Shown here: positions 8,942 through 17,390 of the stretch, piece after piece
Layout: every line of letters begins with the position of its first letter
Position numbering within the stretch: the stretch's first letter is position 1
Assembly (NCBI RefSeq): GCF_013386165.1
Contig: NZ_JACAOS010000019.1
Location: 38,187-102,186, forward strand
Reading direction: 5' to 3'
DNA length: 64,000 bases
From: Pseudomonas gingeri
GTDB taxonomy: Bacteria; Pseudomonadota; Gammaproteobacteria; Pseudomonadales; Pseudomonadaceae
The notes under the pieces: generated by a model
Database searches by the model: none
What the model saw: only the letters and a program-made list of their open reading frames with translations
Told to the model about the DNA's origin: nothing
Position numbers and translations under genes: made by a program

Positions 8942-9586
8942 ATGCAACTCAAGAACCCCATTCTCGGCCTGTGCCAACAGTCCACCTTCATGCTCAGCGC
9001 CGCCAAAGTCGACCAGTGCCCGGACGACGAAGGTTTTGAAGTGGCCTTTGCCGGCCGTTCCAACGCCGGTAAATCCAGCGCCCTCAACACCCTGACCCAT
9101 GCGAGCCTGGCGCGCACCTCGAAAACCCCGGGGCGCACACAGCTACTGAATTTCTTCAAGCTAGACGATGATCGGCGTCTGGTCGACCTGCCGGGCTACG
9201 GATATGCAAAAGTTCCGATTCCGCTGAAGCTGCACTGGCAGCGTCACCTGGAAGCGTACCTGGGTGGTCGCGAGAGCCTGAAGGGTCTGATCCTGATGAT
9301 GGACATCCGCCATCCGATGACCGACTTCGACCTGTTGATGCTCGATTGGGCGGTGGCCAGCGGCATGCCGATGCACATCCTGCTGACCAAGGCCGACAAG
9401 CTGACCTACGGCGCGGCGAAAAACACCTTGCTCAAGGTGCAGGCGGAAATTCGCAAGGGCTGGGGCGATGCCATCAGCATCCAGCTGTTCTCGGCGCCGA
9501 AACGCCAGGGCCTGGAAGAGGCCTACACCGTATTGGCCGACTGGATGGAACTGGCGGACAAGGGCGCCGAGGAAGCCGCAGAATAA
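8942..9586 (+). CDS. engB: Ribosome biogenesis GTP-binding protein EngB (YihA/YsxC)
   Basis: Essential-type GTPase needed for late assembly of the 50S subunit. TRAFAC GTPase fold with G1 GRSNAGKSS (about residue 39), G3 DLPGYGYAKVP (about 80), G4 TKAD (about 148) and G5 FSAPKRQG. 214 aa, normal. Cytoplasmic. Convergent with the ersA-polA unit, the same arrangement as yihA/spf/polA in enterobacteria. Confidence 0.95.
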   Translation: MQLKNPILGLCQQSTFMLSAAKVDQCPDDEGFEVAFAGRSNAGKSSALNTLTHASLARTSKTPGRTQLLNFFKLDDDRRLVDLPGYGYAKVPIPLKLHWQRHLEAYLGGRESLKGLILMMDIRHPMTDFDLLMLDWAVASGMPMHILLTKADKLTYGAAKNTLLKVQAEIRKGWGDAISIQLFSAPKRQGLEEAYTVLADWMELADKGAEEAAE

Positions 9587-9622
9587 AGCTGCTTTTAGCT
9601 TTTGAGGCCCGACAGACGGACA

Positions 9623-9747
9623 TAAAACTGTCTGTGGTGCGTTCAGGCAAGGCAAACGTGCGGCGTGAAAGGCGAAGTTTACTGGCTGTAAATGAGTCTT
9701 TCACGCCGCACGTTTAACACAGCATGAGCCCGCCACAGCCAGTTTTA
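9623..9747. mobile_element. 125-bp MITE-like inverted-repeat element (candidate)
   Basis: Outer ends 9623-9639 and 9731-9747 are inverted copies agreeing at 15 of 17 positions and both begin with TA; inside them lie perfect 18-bp inverted arms at 9654-9671 and 9698-9715 around a 26-base loop. No ORF. The nested symmetry and TA ends resemble a miniature transposable element, but one copy in one window cannot prove mobility. As RNA it would fold into a long hairpin at the end of engB transcripts and could act as their terminator or stabiliser. Confidence 0.5.
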
Positions 9748-9751
9748 GGGT

Positions 9752-9793
9752 AAAAAAAACCCCGGACTTCGTATGGGGAGGGGAAGTTCGGGG
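9752..9793 (-). terminator. Terminator of ersA
   Basis: On the minus strand an 11-bp stem, CCCCGAACTTC with GAAGTCCGGGG (one G-U pair), around a 12-base loop, then eight T residues. Confidence 0.9.
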
Positions 9794-9882
9794 TCCAAGT
9801 TCCGAACCGCTAGGGCGGCGTCCGGAATATCTGCCAACACTTAACACAACATAGGAGCATCGAAGGGCTTCACCAGCCATTC
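9752..9882 (-). ncRNA. ersA: Small RNA ErsA (Spot 42-positioned, AlgU-dependent)
   Basis: A sRNA of about 131 nt inferred from three signals: position between engB and polA, same strand as polA; a sigma-22-type promoter at 9889-9917; and a strong terminator hairpin with a T8 tract at its 3' end. P. aeruginosa ErsA has the same location, about 132 nt, and AlgU/sigma-22 dependence. The predicted RNA has a 5' stem (GGCTGGTGAAGCC type), an unpaired middle, a second stem around GCCGCCCTAGCGGT, and the terminator. ErsA is known to regulate algC and oprD mRNAs by base pairing; targets here are inferred. Confidence 0.85.
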
Positions 9883-9888
9883 AGTAAC

Positions 9889-9917
9889 TCTGAGTGTGGT
9901 TTTGCCGATTTAGTTCC
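9889..9917 (-). promoter_or_regulatory. AlgU (sigma-22/sigma-E) type promoter of ersA
   Basis: Minus strand GGAACTA, 17 bases, then TCAGA. The known AlgU consensus is GAACTT-N16/17-TCTGA, so this matches the -35 core, spacing and four of five -10 bases. It predicts a start near 9882-9883, which gives the expected ErsA length. Confidence 0.75.
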
Positions 9918-10031
9918 AAAAATTTTCAAAAACTATTTGGCATAAGTGACGGGCATCTCTGAACTAATGGCCTTTCGATAGTGCTTTACCGCGACGTCAT
10001 GTCACGGCAAAACACAGCCAAAAACCGCGAC

Positions 10032-12851
10032 TCAGTGCGCCTCATCCCAGTTGTTGCCCACGCCCACGTCCACCAGCAGCGGCACATCCAGCTGCACCGC
10101 ACCGCTCATATGGACGCGGATCTGCTCGCTGACTTCCGCCACCAGGTCCTCGCGCACTTCCAGCACCAGTTCATCGTGCACCTGAAGGATGACCCGGGCA
10201 TCCAGGCCGGATTCGCCGAGCCAGTTATCCACCGCCACCATGGCCTTCTTGATGATGTCCGCCGCCGTGCCCTGCATCGGCGCGTTGATCGCCGTGCGCT
10301 CGGCGCCAGCGCGCTCCTGGGGACGATTGGAGTGGATCTCCGGCAAGTACAGCCGACGCCCGAACAGGGTCTCGACATAACCCTGCTCCGAGGCCTGGCC
10401 GCGAGTGCGCTCCATGTATTCGCGAACCCCCGGATAGCGGGCGAAATACACGTCGATGTAAGCCTTGGCGGTCTTGGTGTCGACGCCGATGTCCTTGCCC
10501 AGCTTCTGCGCGCCCATGCCGTAGATCAGGCCGAAGTTGATGGCCTTGGCGCTGCGGCGCTGGTCAGACGTGACCTCGCCCAGCTCGACCTTGAACACTT
10601 CCGCCGCCGTCGCCGTGTGCACGTCGAGGTTGTGGCGGAAGGCATTGAGCAAGCCTTCGTCCTTGGACAAGTGGGCCATGATCCGCAGCTCGATCTGCGA
10701 ATAGTCCGCCGCCAGCAGCTTGTAGCCTGGGGGCGCGATGAACGCCTGGCGGATCCGCCGCCCTTCGGCGGTGCGCACCGGGATGTTCTGCAGGTTCGGA
10801 TCGCTGGAGGACAGCCGCCCGGTCGCCGCTACCGCCTGGTGATAGGAGGTGTGGATACGCCCGGTACGCGGGTTGATCTGCTCCGGCAGGCGATCGGTGT
10901 AGGTGCTTTTCAGCTTGCTCATGGAGCGGTACTGCATCAGTACCTTGGGCAACGGATAGTCGTCTTCGGCCAGCTTGGCCAGGACTTCCTCAGCCGTGGA
11001 CGCCTGGCCCTTGCCGGTCTTCTTCAGCACCGGCAGGCCGAGCTTCTCGTAGAGGATCGCGCCCAGTTGCTTGGGCGAGCCGAGGTTGAACTCCTCGCCG
11101 GCGATCACGAAGGCTTCGCGCTCCAGCTCCACCATCTTCTTGCCCAGCTCGATGCTCTGCACCCCGAGCAAGTCGGCATCCACCAGCGCACCCTGGCGTT
11201 CGATCCGCGCCAGCACCGGCACCAGCGGCATTTCGATATCGGTCAGCACGCTGAGCAGGCTCGGCTCGGCGGCCAGTTGCTCATGCAGGGCCAGGTGCAG
11301 ACGCAAGGTCACGTCGGCGTCTTCAGCGGCATACGGCCCGGCCTGCTCCAGGGGTATCTGATCGAAGGTCAGCTGCTTGGCGCCCTTGCCGGCGATGTCC
11401 TGGAAGCTGACGGTGTCGTAGTCGAGGTACTTCTTCGCCAGGCTGTCCATATCGTGCCGGGTCGCCGTGGCGTTGAGCACGTAGGATTCGAGCATGGTGT
11501 CGAAAGCGATGCCGCGCACCGTGATGCCGCACGCCGGGTCACCGCCGATGGCGCAGTTGGCGAGGATATTCATGTCGAACTTGGCGTGTTGGCCGACCTT
11601 GAGCTTTTCCGGATCTTCCAGCAACGGCTTCAAGGCCCGCAACACGCTGTCGCGGTCCAGTTGCTGCGGTACATCGAGATAGCTATGGGTCAGCGGCACA
11701 TAGGCGGCTTCATTGGCTTGTACGGCGAAGGAAACACCGACCAACTGCGCCTGCTGCGCGTCGATCCCGGTAGTTTCGGTGTCGAAGGCGAAGAGTTTGG
11801 CGCCCTTGAGCTTCTCCAGCCAGGCATCGAAACGGGCCTGGTCGAGAAGGGTTTCGTACTGTGGCTCACTGGGAACTTCGGCCACCGGCGGGTTAGCGCC
11901 CGTCGATTCGGCATCGAAGAGCCCGGCGCTCTCGGCCACAGGTGCCGCAGCCGCCGCCAGCTCGATGCGCTTGGCTTCACGCTGCAACTCGTCGATCCAA
12001 CTCTTGAACTCCAGCTCGGCATACAGCTCGGCGAGCTTTTCCCGGTCCGGTTCGCCCAGGTGCAGATCGTCCAGGCCGACCTCCAGCGGCACATCGACCT
12101 TGATGGTCGCCAACCGGTAGGACAGGAACGCCATGTCCTTGTGCTCGAGCAACTTGGCCGGCAAAGTCTTGGCCCCGCGAATCGGCAGGTTCGGCACCTC
12201 GTCGAGCTGCTCGTACAGTTCTTTCAAACCCCCATTGACCCCCACCAGCAAGGCCACCGCAGTTTTCTCGCCGACACCCTTGACCCCCGGAATGTTGTCG
12301 GAAGAGTCACCCATCAACGCCAGCAGGTCGATGATCTGCTCTGGAGCGACACCAAACTTCGCCTTCACGCCCTCCACGTCCATCGAGGTTTCGTTCATGG
12401 TATTGACCAGGGTAATGTGCCCGTCGACCAACTGCGCCATGTCCTTGTCACCGGTGGAAATCACCACCGGACGGTCGGCGGCCGCGCTGCTGCGGGCCAG
12501 GGTGCCGATCACATCGTCGGCTTCCACGCCTTCCACGCACAGCAACGGGAAACCCAGGGCGCGCACGCTGGCATGCAGCGGCTCGATCTGCACGCGCATG
12601 TCGTCGGGCATACTTGGGCGGTTGGCCTTGTAGTCGGCGTACATTTCATCGCGAAAGGTCCCACCCTTGGCGTCGAAGACCACCGCGAACGGGCTTTGTG
12701 GATACTGTTTACGCAGGCTTCTGAGCATGTTCAGCACGCCCTTGACCGCCCCGGTGGGCAAGCCCTTGGACGTGGTGAGCGGCGGCATCGCGTGAAAGGC
12801 GCGATACAGGTAGGAAGAACCGTCCACCAGGACGAGAGGGGCTTGGCTCAT
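10032..12851 (-). CDS. polA: DNA polymerase I
   Basis: Repair polymerase that removes RNA primers and fills gaps. Order: 5' nuclease domain (about residues 1-290, LVDGSSYLYRAFHA and the GDSSDNIPGV helix-hairpin-helix), 3'-5' exonuclease domain (about 325-520, with the DTETTG Exo I motif), then the polymerase domain with motif A DYSQIELRIMAH, motif B around RRSAKAINFGLIYGM, and motif C QVHDEL. All catalytic residues seem present. Start taken at ATG 12851 (MSQAPL), which is the usual Pseudomonas N-terminus; an in-frame TTG lies four codons upstream. 939 aa. Followed by ersA on the same strand. Confidence 0.96.
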   Translation of the reverse strand: MSQAPLVLVDGSSYLYRAFHAMPPLTTSKGLPTGAVKGVLNMLRSLRKQYPQSPFAVVFDAKGGTFRDEMYADYKANRPSMPDDMRVQIEPLHASVRALGFPLLCVEGVEADDVIGTLARSSAAADRPVVISTGDKDMAQLVDGHITLVNTMNETSMDVEGVKAKFGVAPEQIIDLLALMGDSSDNIPGVKGVGEKTAVALLVGVNGGLKELYEQLDEVPNLPIRGAKTLPAKLLEHKDMAFLSYRLATIKVDVPLEVGLDDLHLGEPDREKLAELYAELEFKSWIDELQREAKRIELAAAAAPVAESAGLFDAESTGANPPVAEVPSEPQYETLLDQARFDAWLEKLKGAKLFAFDTETTGIDAQQAQLVGVSFAVQANEAAYVPLTHSYLDVPQQLDRDSVLRALKPLLEDPEKLKVGQHAKFDMNILANCAIGGDPACGITVRGIAFDTMLESYVLNATATRHDMDSLAKKYLDYDTVSFQDIAGKGAKQLTFDQIPLEQAGPYAAEDADVTLRLHLALHEQLAAEPSLLSVLTDIEMPLVPVLARIERQGALVDADLLGVQSIELGKKMVELEREAFVIAGEEFNLGSPKQLGAILYEKLGLPVLKKTGKGQASTAEEVLAKLAEDDYPLPKVLMQYRSMSKLKSTYTDRLPEQINPRTGRIHTSYHQAVAATGRLSSSDPNLQNIPVRTAEGRRIRQAFIAPPGYKLLAADYSQIELRIMAHLSKDEGLLNAFRHNLDVHTATAAEVFKVELGEVTSDQRRSAKAINFGLIYGMGAQKLGKDIGVDTKTAKAYIDVYFARYPGVREYMERTRGQASEQGYVETLFGRRLYLPEIHSNRPQERAGAERTAINAPMQGTAADIIKKAMVAVDNWLGESGLDARVILQVHDELVLEVREDLVAEVSEQIRVHMSGAVQLDVPLLVDVGVGNNWDEAH

Positions 12852-12925
12852 GAGTAGGATCAACCTTTTCGGCGGGTGCGGCGGTAGAATAGCCGGACCG
12901 TTGACGACAAAGGGACAAGGTTATC

Positions 12926-13216
12926 ATGCGTAAACTCAATCGCCTGTTATTGGGCGGCCTGCTTGCACTCTCGCCGTTGGCCGTGATGGCCGCGTCGGAT
13001 GCGCCGGTAGCCGAGCCAGAAGTGACGATCCACACGGAAGGGGACAAAACGATCCAGGAATACCGGCAAAATGGCTTTCTGTATGCCATAAAGGTCACCC
13101 CCAAAGGTGGCAAGCCTTACTTCCTGGTACGTGCAGACGGTACTGATGCAAACTTCATCCGCTCGGACCAACCGGATATGCTCATTCCGGCATGGAAAAT
13201 CCTTGAGTGGAAGTGA
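12926..13216 (+). CDS. DUF2782 family small exported protein
   Basis: 96-aa protein with a signal peptide (about residues 1-22, ending LAVMAA) and a mature domain of about 70 residues matching DUF2782 (conserved core TIHTEGDKTIQEYRQNGFLYAIKV... PYFLVRADG). Probably periplasmic; function unknown. Divergent from polA and 56 bp before thrB on the same strand, the same order as in P. aeruginosa, so likely cotranscribed with thrB. Confidence 0.85.
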   Translation: MRKLNRLLLGGLLALSPLAVMAASDAPVAEPEVTIHTEGDKTIQEYRQNGFLYAIKVTPKGGKPYFLVRADGTDANFIRSDQPDMLIPAWKILEWK

Positions 13217-13272
13217 GCCCCTAACTTTAATCGGCGCCGCCTTGGGCGGCGCCCGTACTGGCAGTTTTAACC

Positions 13273-14223
13273 ATGTCTGTGTTCACCCCCCTGGCTCGGC
13301 CTGAGCTGGAAACCTTTCTCGCCCCTTACGGGCTCGGTCGTCTGCTCGACTTCCAGGGAATTGCCGCCGGCAGTGAAAACACCAACTTCTTCATCAGCCT
13401 GGAGAAGGGCGAGTACGTCCTGACCCTGGTTGAACGCGGACCGGTGCAGGAAATGCCGTTCTTCATCGAGCTGCTCGATGTCCTGCATGACGCCGACCTG
13501 CCAGTGCCCTATGCCTTGCGCACCACCGACGGCCAGGCCCTGCGCGAACTGGCCGGCAAACCGGCGTTGCTGCAACCACGACTGGCCGGCAAACACATCA
13601 AGCAGCCCAATGCCCAGCACTGCGTGCAAGTGGGCGAACTGCTCGGTCACCTGCACCTGGCGACCCGCAACAATATCCTCGAGCGCAAGACCGACCGCGG
13701 TCTGGACTGGATGCTCGAAGAAGGTGAAAAGCTCAAGTCGCACCTGGACGACGAAGCCCGTGGCCTGCTGCAAGCGGCGCTGGAGGAGATCGGCCGGTAC
13801 AAGGCGCAGATCCTCGCGCTGCCCCGGGCCAACCTGCATGCCGACCTGTTCCGCGACAACGCGATGTTCGAAGGCACCCACCTGACCGGGTTGATCGACT
13901 TCTACAACGCCTGTTCCGGGCCGATGCTCTACGACGTGGCGATTGCCTTGAATGACTGGTGTGCGGATGACGCCGGGGTGCTCGATGGGCAACGGGCGCG
14001 GGCGCTGCTGGGGGCTTATGCCGGCCTTCGGCCGTTTACGGCTGGCGAGGCCGAGTTGTGGCCGACCCTGTTGCGGGTAGCTTGCGTACGCTTCTGGCTG
14101 TCACGCCTGATTGCCGCCGAGTCCTTTGCCGGGCAGGACGTGCTGATTCACGATCCGATGGAGTTCCAGATTCGCCTGGCACAGCGCCAGCAGGTCAGCA
14201 TTCAGTTGCCGTTCGCAATGTAG
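13273..14223 (+). CDS. thrB: Homoserine kinase (ThrB1, APH-like fold)
   Basis: Phosphorylates L-homoserine with ATP in threonine synthesis. Belongs to the aminoglycoside-phosphotransferase-like ThrB family used by pseudomonads, not the GHMP family of E. coli. Seen: the N-lobe start LARPELETFLAPYGLG with GSENTNFFI, catalytic loop NLHADLFRDN (about residue 195) and metal-binding LIDFYNACSGPMLYDVA (about 213). 316 aa, standard. The stop codon lies inside a REP element that also overlaps the znuA stop. Confidence 0.93.
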   Translation: MSVFTPLARPELETFLAPYGLGRLLDFQGIAAGSENTNFFISLEKGEYVLTLVERGPVQEMPFFIELLDVLHDADLPVPYALRTTDGQALRELAGKPALLQPRLAGKHIKQPNAQHCVQVGELLGHLHLATRNNILERKTDRGLDWMLEEGEKLKSHLDDEARGLLQAALEEIGRYKAQILALPRANLHADLFRDNAMFEGTHLTGLIDFYNACSGPMLYDVAIALNDWCADDAGVLDGQRARALLGAYAGLRPFTAGEAELWPTLLRVACVRFWLSRLIAAESFAGQDVLIHDPMEFQIRLAQRQQVSIQLPFAM

Positions 14224-14320
14224 GAGCGAGCTTGCTCGCGATGGTAGTCCAGACGCCGCGGGGCATCAGGTTCCCCCGCGTTATCGTTGACGGCCATCGC
14301 GAGCAAGCTCGCTCTTACAA
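14219..14320. repeat. REP pair between thrB and znuA
   Basis: Inverted copies of a GAGCGAGCTTGCTCGCGATGG-type palindrome at both ends (about 14222-14244 and 14292-14317). The element overlaps the stop codons of both convergent genes and probably serves as a shared 3' end structure. Confidence 0.85.
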
Positions 14321-15244
14321 GTGCTCCAGGCACCCGGCCAGATCATTGCCGAGCTTCTCCAGCACCTGCTCATACCCATGAGCCGTCGCCGGCGTGTAGC
14401 CACCCAGGCCATCCAACTCGGCCAGCTTCACCGGCAAACCGCTCACCAGGGTTTCCGCCAGCCGTGGCCGCAACGGCGGCTCACTGAACACACAGGTCTT
14501 GCCCACTTCCTGCAAACGCGTCCGCATCGCTGCCACATGCTGGGCGCCCGGCTGCACTTCGGCGGCCACGCTGAACACGCCGGTGTGCTTGAGCCCGTAG
14601 GCGTCCTCGAAGTAGTCGAAGGCCTCGTGGAAGACAAAGTATGGCTTGTCCGCAACACCCGCCACCCGCGCCTTCAACCGTGCATCCAGGGCATCGAGCC
14701 GCCCATCGAAAGCCTTCGCGTTGCTCTGGTAACGCCCGGCGTTGGCCGGATCCGCCGCACTCAGGTCCGCGGCCATGCGCGCGGCAATCACCCGGGCATT
14801 CACCGTCGACAGCCACAGGTGCGCATCCAGCGTGCCCGGACGATGATCGTGGTCATGTTCGTCGGCATCTTCGGCATGGGAGTGGCTATCTTCGGCAAAT
14901 CGACGCAGCTTCATCCCCGGCAGATCCTGCACCGCCACGGTCGGTAAGCTGCGGCCCTTGAGCACTCGGGGCAGGAAGCTTTCCATGTCCGGGCCGATCC
15001 AGTAGAGCAGGTCCACCGACTGCACCTTGCGCACATCGGACGGCCGCAATGCGTAGTTGTGCGGCGAAGCACCCGGCGGCAGCAGCACCTCGGGGGTGTC
15101 CACGCCCTCCTGCACAGCAGCGGCAATCAACTGGAGAGGCTTGATGCTGGTCAGCACGCTGACCTGCGCCTGAACCGGGGAAATCACTAGCAAACTGGCA
15201 CTGATGGCGACAAAAAAGGCAAAAAGACGGGGCACGATGAACAC
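14315..15244 (-). CDS. znuA: Zinc ABC transporter substrate-binding protein ZnuA
   Basis: Periplasmic high-affinity Zn2+ binding protein of the cluster A-I family, delivering zinc to ZnuBC. Signal peptide about residues 1-26 (VISPVQAQ); Zn ligands expected at His in ASPHNYALRPSD (about 62), the His of LDAHLWLS, the His in VFHEAFDYFED and the late Glu/Asp; a His/Asp-rich flexible loop (DSHSHAEDADEHDHDH, about 118-135) typical of ZnuA. Start is GTG at 15244; another GTG at 15235 is possible and neither has a good ribosome site. Divergent from zur, so both would be served by operators in the 57-bp gap. Confidence 0.92.
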   Translation of the reverse strand: MFIVPRLFAFFVAISASLLVISPVQAQVSVLTSIKPLQLIAAAVQEGVDTPEVLLPPGASPHNYALRPSDVRKVQSVDLLYWIGPDMESFLPRVLKGRSLPTVAVQDLPGMKLRRFAEDSHSHAEDADEHDHDHRPGTLDAHLWLSTVNARVIAARMAADLSAADPANAGRYQSNAKAFDGRLDALDARLKARVAGVADKPYFVFHEAFDYFEDAYGLKHTGVFSVAAEVQPGAQHVAAMRTRLQEVGKTCVFSEPPLRPRLAETLVSGLPVKLAELDGLGGYTPATAHGYEQVLEKLGNDLAGCLEHL

Positions 15245-15262
15245 TCAAGGTGGCAGGAACAG

Positions 15263-15275
15263 GTAACATAATAAC
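15263..15275. promoter_or_regulatory. Possible Zur operator between znuA and zur
   Basis: GTTATTATGTTAC on the minus strand has one perfect GTTAT half-site and a partial second half compared with the gamma-proteobacterial Zur box (core GTTATAATATAAC type). Position between divergent znuA and zur-znuCB is right; the match is only moderate. Confidence 0.4.
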
Positions 15276-15301
15276 GTCTCTCACAAATGCCGTCGCCGCT
15301 C

Positions 15302-15784
15302 ATGCCCAAAACCCCTCTCGCCAGTCGTCCCCATGATCACTCCCATTGCGTGCACAGCGCGCTGTCCGACGCCGATGCCCTGTGCGCACGCCAGGGCCTG
15401 CGCCTGACCGCCTTGCGGCGGCGAGTGCTCGAGCTGGTCTGGCAGAGCCACAAGCCGCTGGGCGCCTATGACATCCTCGCCGTGCTGAGCGAGCAGGACG
15501 GCCGCCGCGCCGCGCCGCCGACCGTCTACCGCGCCCTGGACTTCCTGCTGGACAACGGCCTGGTCCATCGCATCGCCTCGCTCAACGCTTTTGTCGGCTG
15601 CAACCACCCGGAACACGCCCACCAGGGCCAGTTCCTGATCTGCCGCCAGTGCCACGCCGCCATCGAGCTGGAGCAGAAGTCCATCAGCGACGCCATCATC
15701 AACAGCGCCCGGGATGTCGGCTTTGCCGTCGAGGCCCAGACCGTCGAAGTGATCGGGCTCTGCTCGGGTTGCCAGGGGGCCTGA
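15302..15784 (+). CDS. zur: Zinc uptake regulator Zur (Fur family)
   Basis: Zn-dependent repressor of zinc import genes (called np20 in P. aeruginosa). Winged-helix DNA-binding half (about residues 20-85, LRLTALRRRVLELVWQS) and a C-terminal dimerisation half with regulatory His/Cys and the structural zinc site formed by CRQC (about 112) and CSGC (about 152). His-rich N-terminus HDHSHCVHS. The ATG at 15302 gives the usual MPKTPL start; an in-frame ATG at 15287 is possible. The stop overlaps the znuC start (TGATG), so translation is coupled. Confidence 0.92.
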   Translation: MPKTPLASRPHDHSHCVHSALSDADALCARQGLRLTALRRRVLELVWQSHKPLGAYDILAVLSEQDGRRAAPPTVYRALDFLLDNGLVHRIASLNAFVGCNHPEHAHQGQFLICRQCHAAIELEQKSISDAIINSARDVGFAVEAQTVEVIGLCSGCQGA

Positions 15785-16572
15785 TGAGCACCGCGCTGAT
15801 TCGCCTCGAGCAGGTAGGGGTGACCTTTGCCGGGCAGAACGTGCTCGACAATATCCACCTGAGCGTCGAACCCGGGCAGATCGTCACCCTGATCGGCCCC
15901 AACGGTGCCGGCAAGACCACCCTGGTGCGCGCTGTGCTCGGGCTGCTCAAGCCGGATCGCGGCAGTGTCTGGCGCAAGCCGAAGCTGCGGGTCGGCTACA
16001 TGCCGCAGAAACTCCATGTCGACCCGACCCTGCCGCTGTCGGTGCTGCGCTTCCTGCGCCTGGTGCCGGGTGTCGACCGCGCGCGCGCCCTGGCGGCCCT
16101 GGGCGAAGTCGGCGCCGAACAGGTGATCGACAGCCCGGTGCAAAGCATCTCCGGCGGCGAAATGCAGCGGGTGCTGCTGGCTCGCGCCCTGCTGCGCGAA
16201 CCACAACTGCTGGTGCTCGACGAGCCGGTGCAAGGCGTCGACGTCGCCGGCCAGGCCGAGCTCTACAGCCTGATTACCCGCCTGCGCGATCGCCACGGCT
16301 GCGGCGTGCTGATGGTCTCCCACGACCTGCACCTGGTGATGAGCACCACCGACCAGGTGGTCTGCCTCAACCGCCACGTCTGCTGCTCCGGTCACCCTGA
16401 ACAAGTCAGCGGCGACCCGGCCTTCGTCGAGCTGTTCGGGCAGAACGCCCAGAGCCTGGCGATCTATCACCATCACCATGACCACGCCCACGATCTGCAC
16501 GGCGCCGTGGTCAGCGAAGAGGCCCCGGCGGCCCATACCCACGTTCACGGAGAAAGCTGCAAGCATGGCTGA
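15784..16572 (+). CDS. znuC: Zinc ABC transporter ATP-binding protein ZnuC
   Basis: ATPase of the zinc importer. Walker A GPNGAGKTT (about residue 37), Q-loop around YMPQKL, signature SGGEMQR (about 123), Walker B LLVLDEP and switch His in MVSHD. The C-terminal tail is His-rich (HHHHDHAHD and HTHVHGESCKHG), common for Pseudomonas ZnuC and probably zinc-binding. Start at ATG 15784 overlaps the zur stop; the 3' end overlaps znuB by 8 bp. 262 aa. Confidence 0.94.
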   Translation: MSTALIRLEQVGVTFAGQNVLDNIHLSVEPGQIVTLIGPNGAGKTTLVRAVLGLLKPDRGSVWRKPKLRVGYMPQKLHVDPTLPLSVLRFLRLVPGVDRARALAALGEVGAEQVIDSPVQSISGGEMQRVLLARALLREPQLLVLDEPVQGVDVAGQAELYSLITRLRDRHGCGVLMVSHDLHLVMSTTDQVVCLNRHVCCSGHPEQVSGDPAFVELFGQNAQSLAIYHHHHDHAHDLHGAVVSEEAPAAHTHVHGESCKHG

Positions 16573-17353
16573 TTTTCTGCTCTACGCCTTGCTGGCAGGC
16601 TTGGCCCTGGCCCTGGTGGCCGGCCCGTTGGGTTCGTTCGTGGTCTGGCGACGCATGGCCTATTTCGGCGACACCCTGTCCCATGCGGCGCTGCTCGGCG
16701 TGGCCCTGGGCTTTCTGCTGGACGTCAGCCCGACCCTGGCGGTGACCGTCGGCTGCCTGCTGCTGGCGGTGCTGCTGGTGACCCTGCAACAGCGCCAGCC
16801 CCTGGCCTCCGATACCCTGCTGGGGATTCTCGCGCCCAGCACCTTGTCCCTCGGGCTGGTGGTACTAAGCTTCATGCATGAAGTGCGCATCGACCTGATG
16901 GGTTACCTGTTCGGCGACCTGCTGGCCATCAGCACCGGCGACCTTTACTGGATCCTCGGCGGCAGCGCGGCGGTGCTGGTGCTGCTGATCAGCCTCTGGC
17001 GGCCGTTGCTGGCCATCACCGTGCATGAAGAGCTGGCCACCGTCGAAGGCCTGCCGGTCGCGTCGTTGCGCCTGGCGCTGATGCTGTTGATCGCCGTGGT
17101 GATCGCGGTGGCGATGAAGATCGTCGGTGTACTGCTGATCACTTCCTTGCTGATCATCCCGGCCGCCGCCGCCCAGCGGCACGCCCGTTCGCCGGAGCAG
17201 ATGGCCCTGGGTGCCAGCCTGCTCGGCATGCTCGCGGTGTGCGGTGGCCTGGCGCTGTCCTGGTTCAAGGACACCCCGGCGGGGCCGTCCATCGTGGTCA
17301 CGGCCGCCGGCCTGTTTCTGCTGAGTTTTGTCCTGCCCCGCAGAGGGGTGTAG
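16565..17353 (+). CDS. znuB: Zinc ABC transporter permease ZnuB
   Basis: Integral membrane permease of the ABC-3 (metal) family. 262 aa with about eight hydrophobic helices, beginning MADFLLYALLAGLALALVAGPLGSFVVWRRMAYFGDTLSHAALLG in outline (first TM at residues 4-24). Start at ATG 16565 inside the end of znuC; the longer frame upstream is antisense-free overlap with znuC and not used. Last gene of zur-znuC-znuB. Confidence 0.93.
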   Translation: MADFLLYALLAGLALALVAGPLGSFVVWRRMAYFGDTLSHAALLGVALGFLLDVSPTLAVTVGCLLLAVLLVTLQQRQPLASDTLLGILAPSTLSLGLVVLSFMHEVRIDLMGYLFGDLLAISTGDLYWILGGSAAVLVLLISLWRPLLAITVHEELATVEGLPVASLRLALMLLIAVVIAVAMKIVGVLLITSLLIIPAAAAQRHARSPEQMALGASLLGMLAVCGGLALSWFKDTPAGPSIVVTAAGLFLLSFVLPRRGV

Positions 17354-17390
17354 ACTTGCTCGTTTTTTGCGCAATTAGAGAGTCGCAGGA

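Noticed and set aside
8753..9100. N-terminal extension of cytochrome c5
   Set aside because: Antisense to engB and lacks an export signal; the ATG at 8752 gives signal and ribosome site.
9981..12857. 958-codon plus-strand ORF
   Set aside because: Exactly antisense to polA; its His/Gln/Arg-rich composition is the usual mirror of a GC-rich gene.
14219..14320. Possible rho-independent terminator
   Set aside because: Symmetrical and GC-rich but without a T tract; sequence matches the dispersed REP family.
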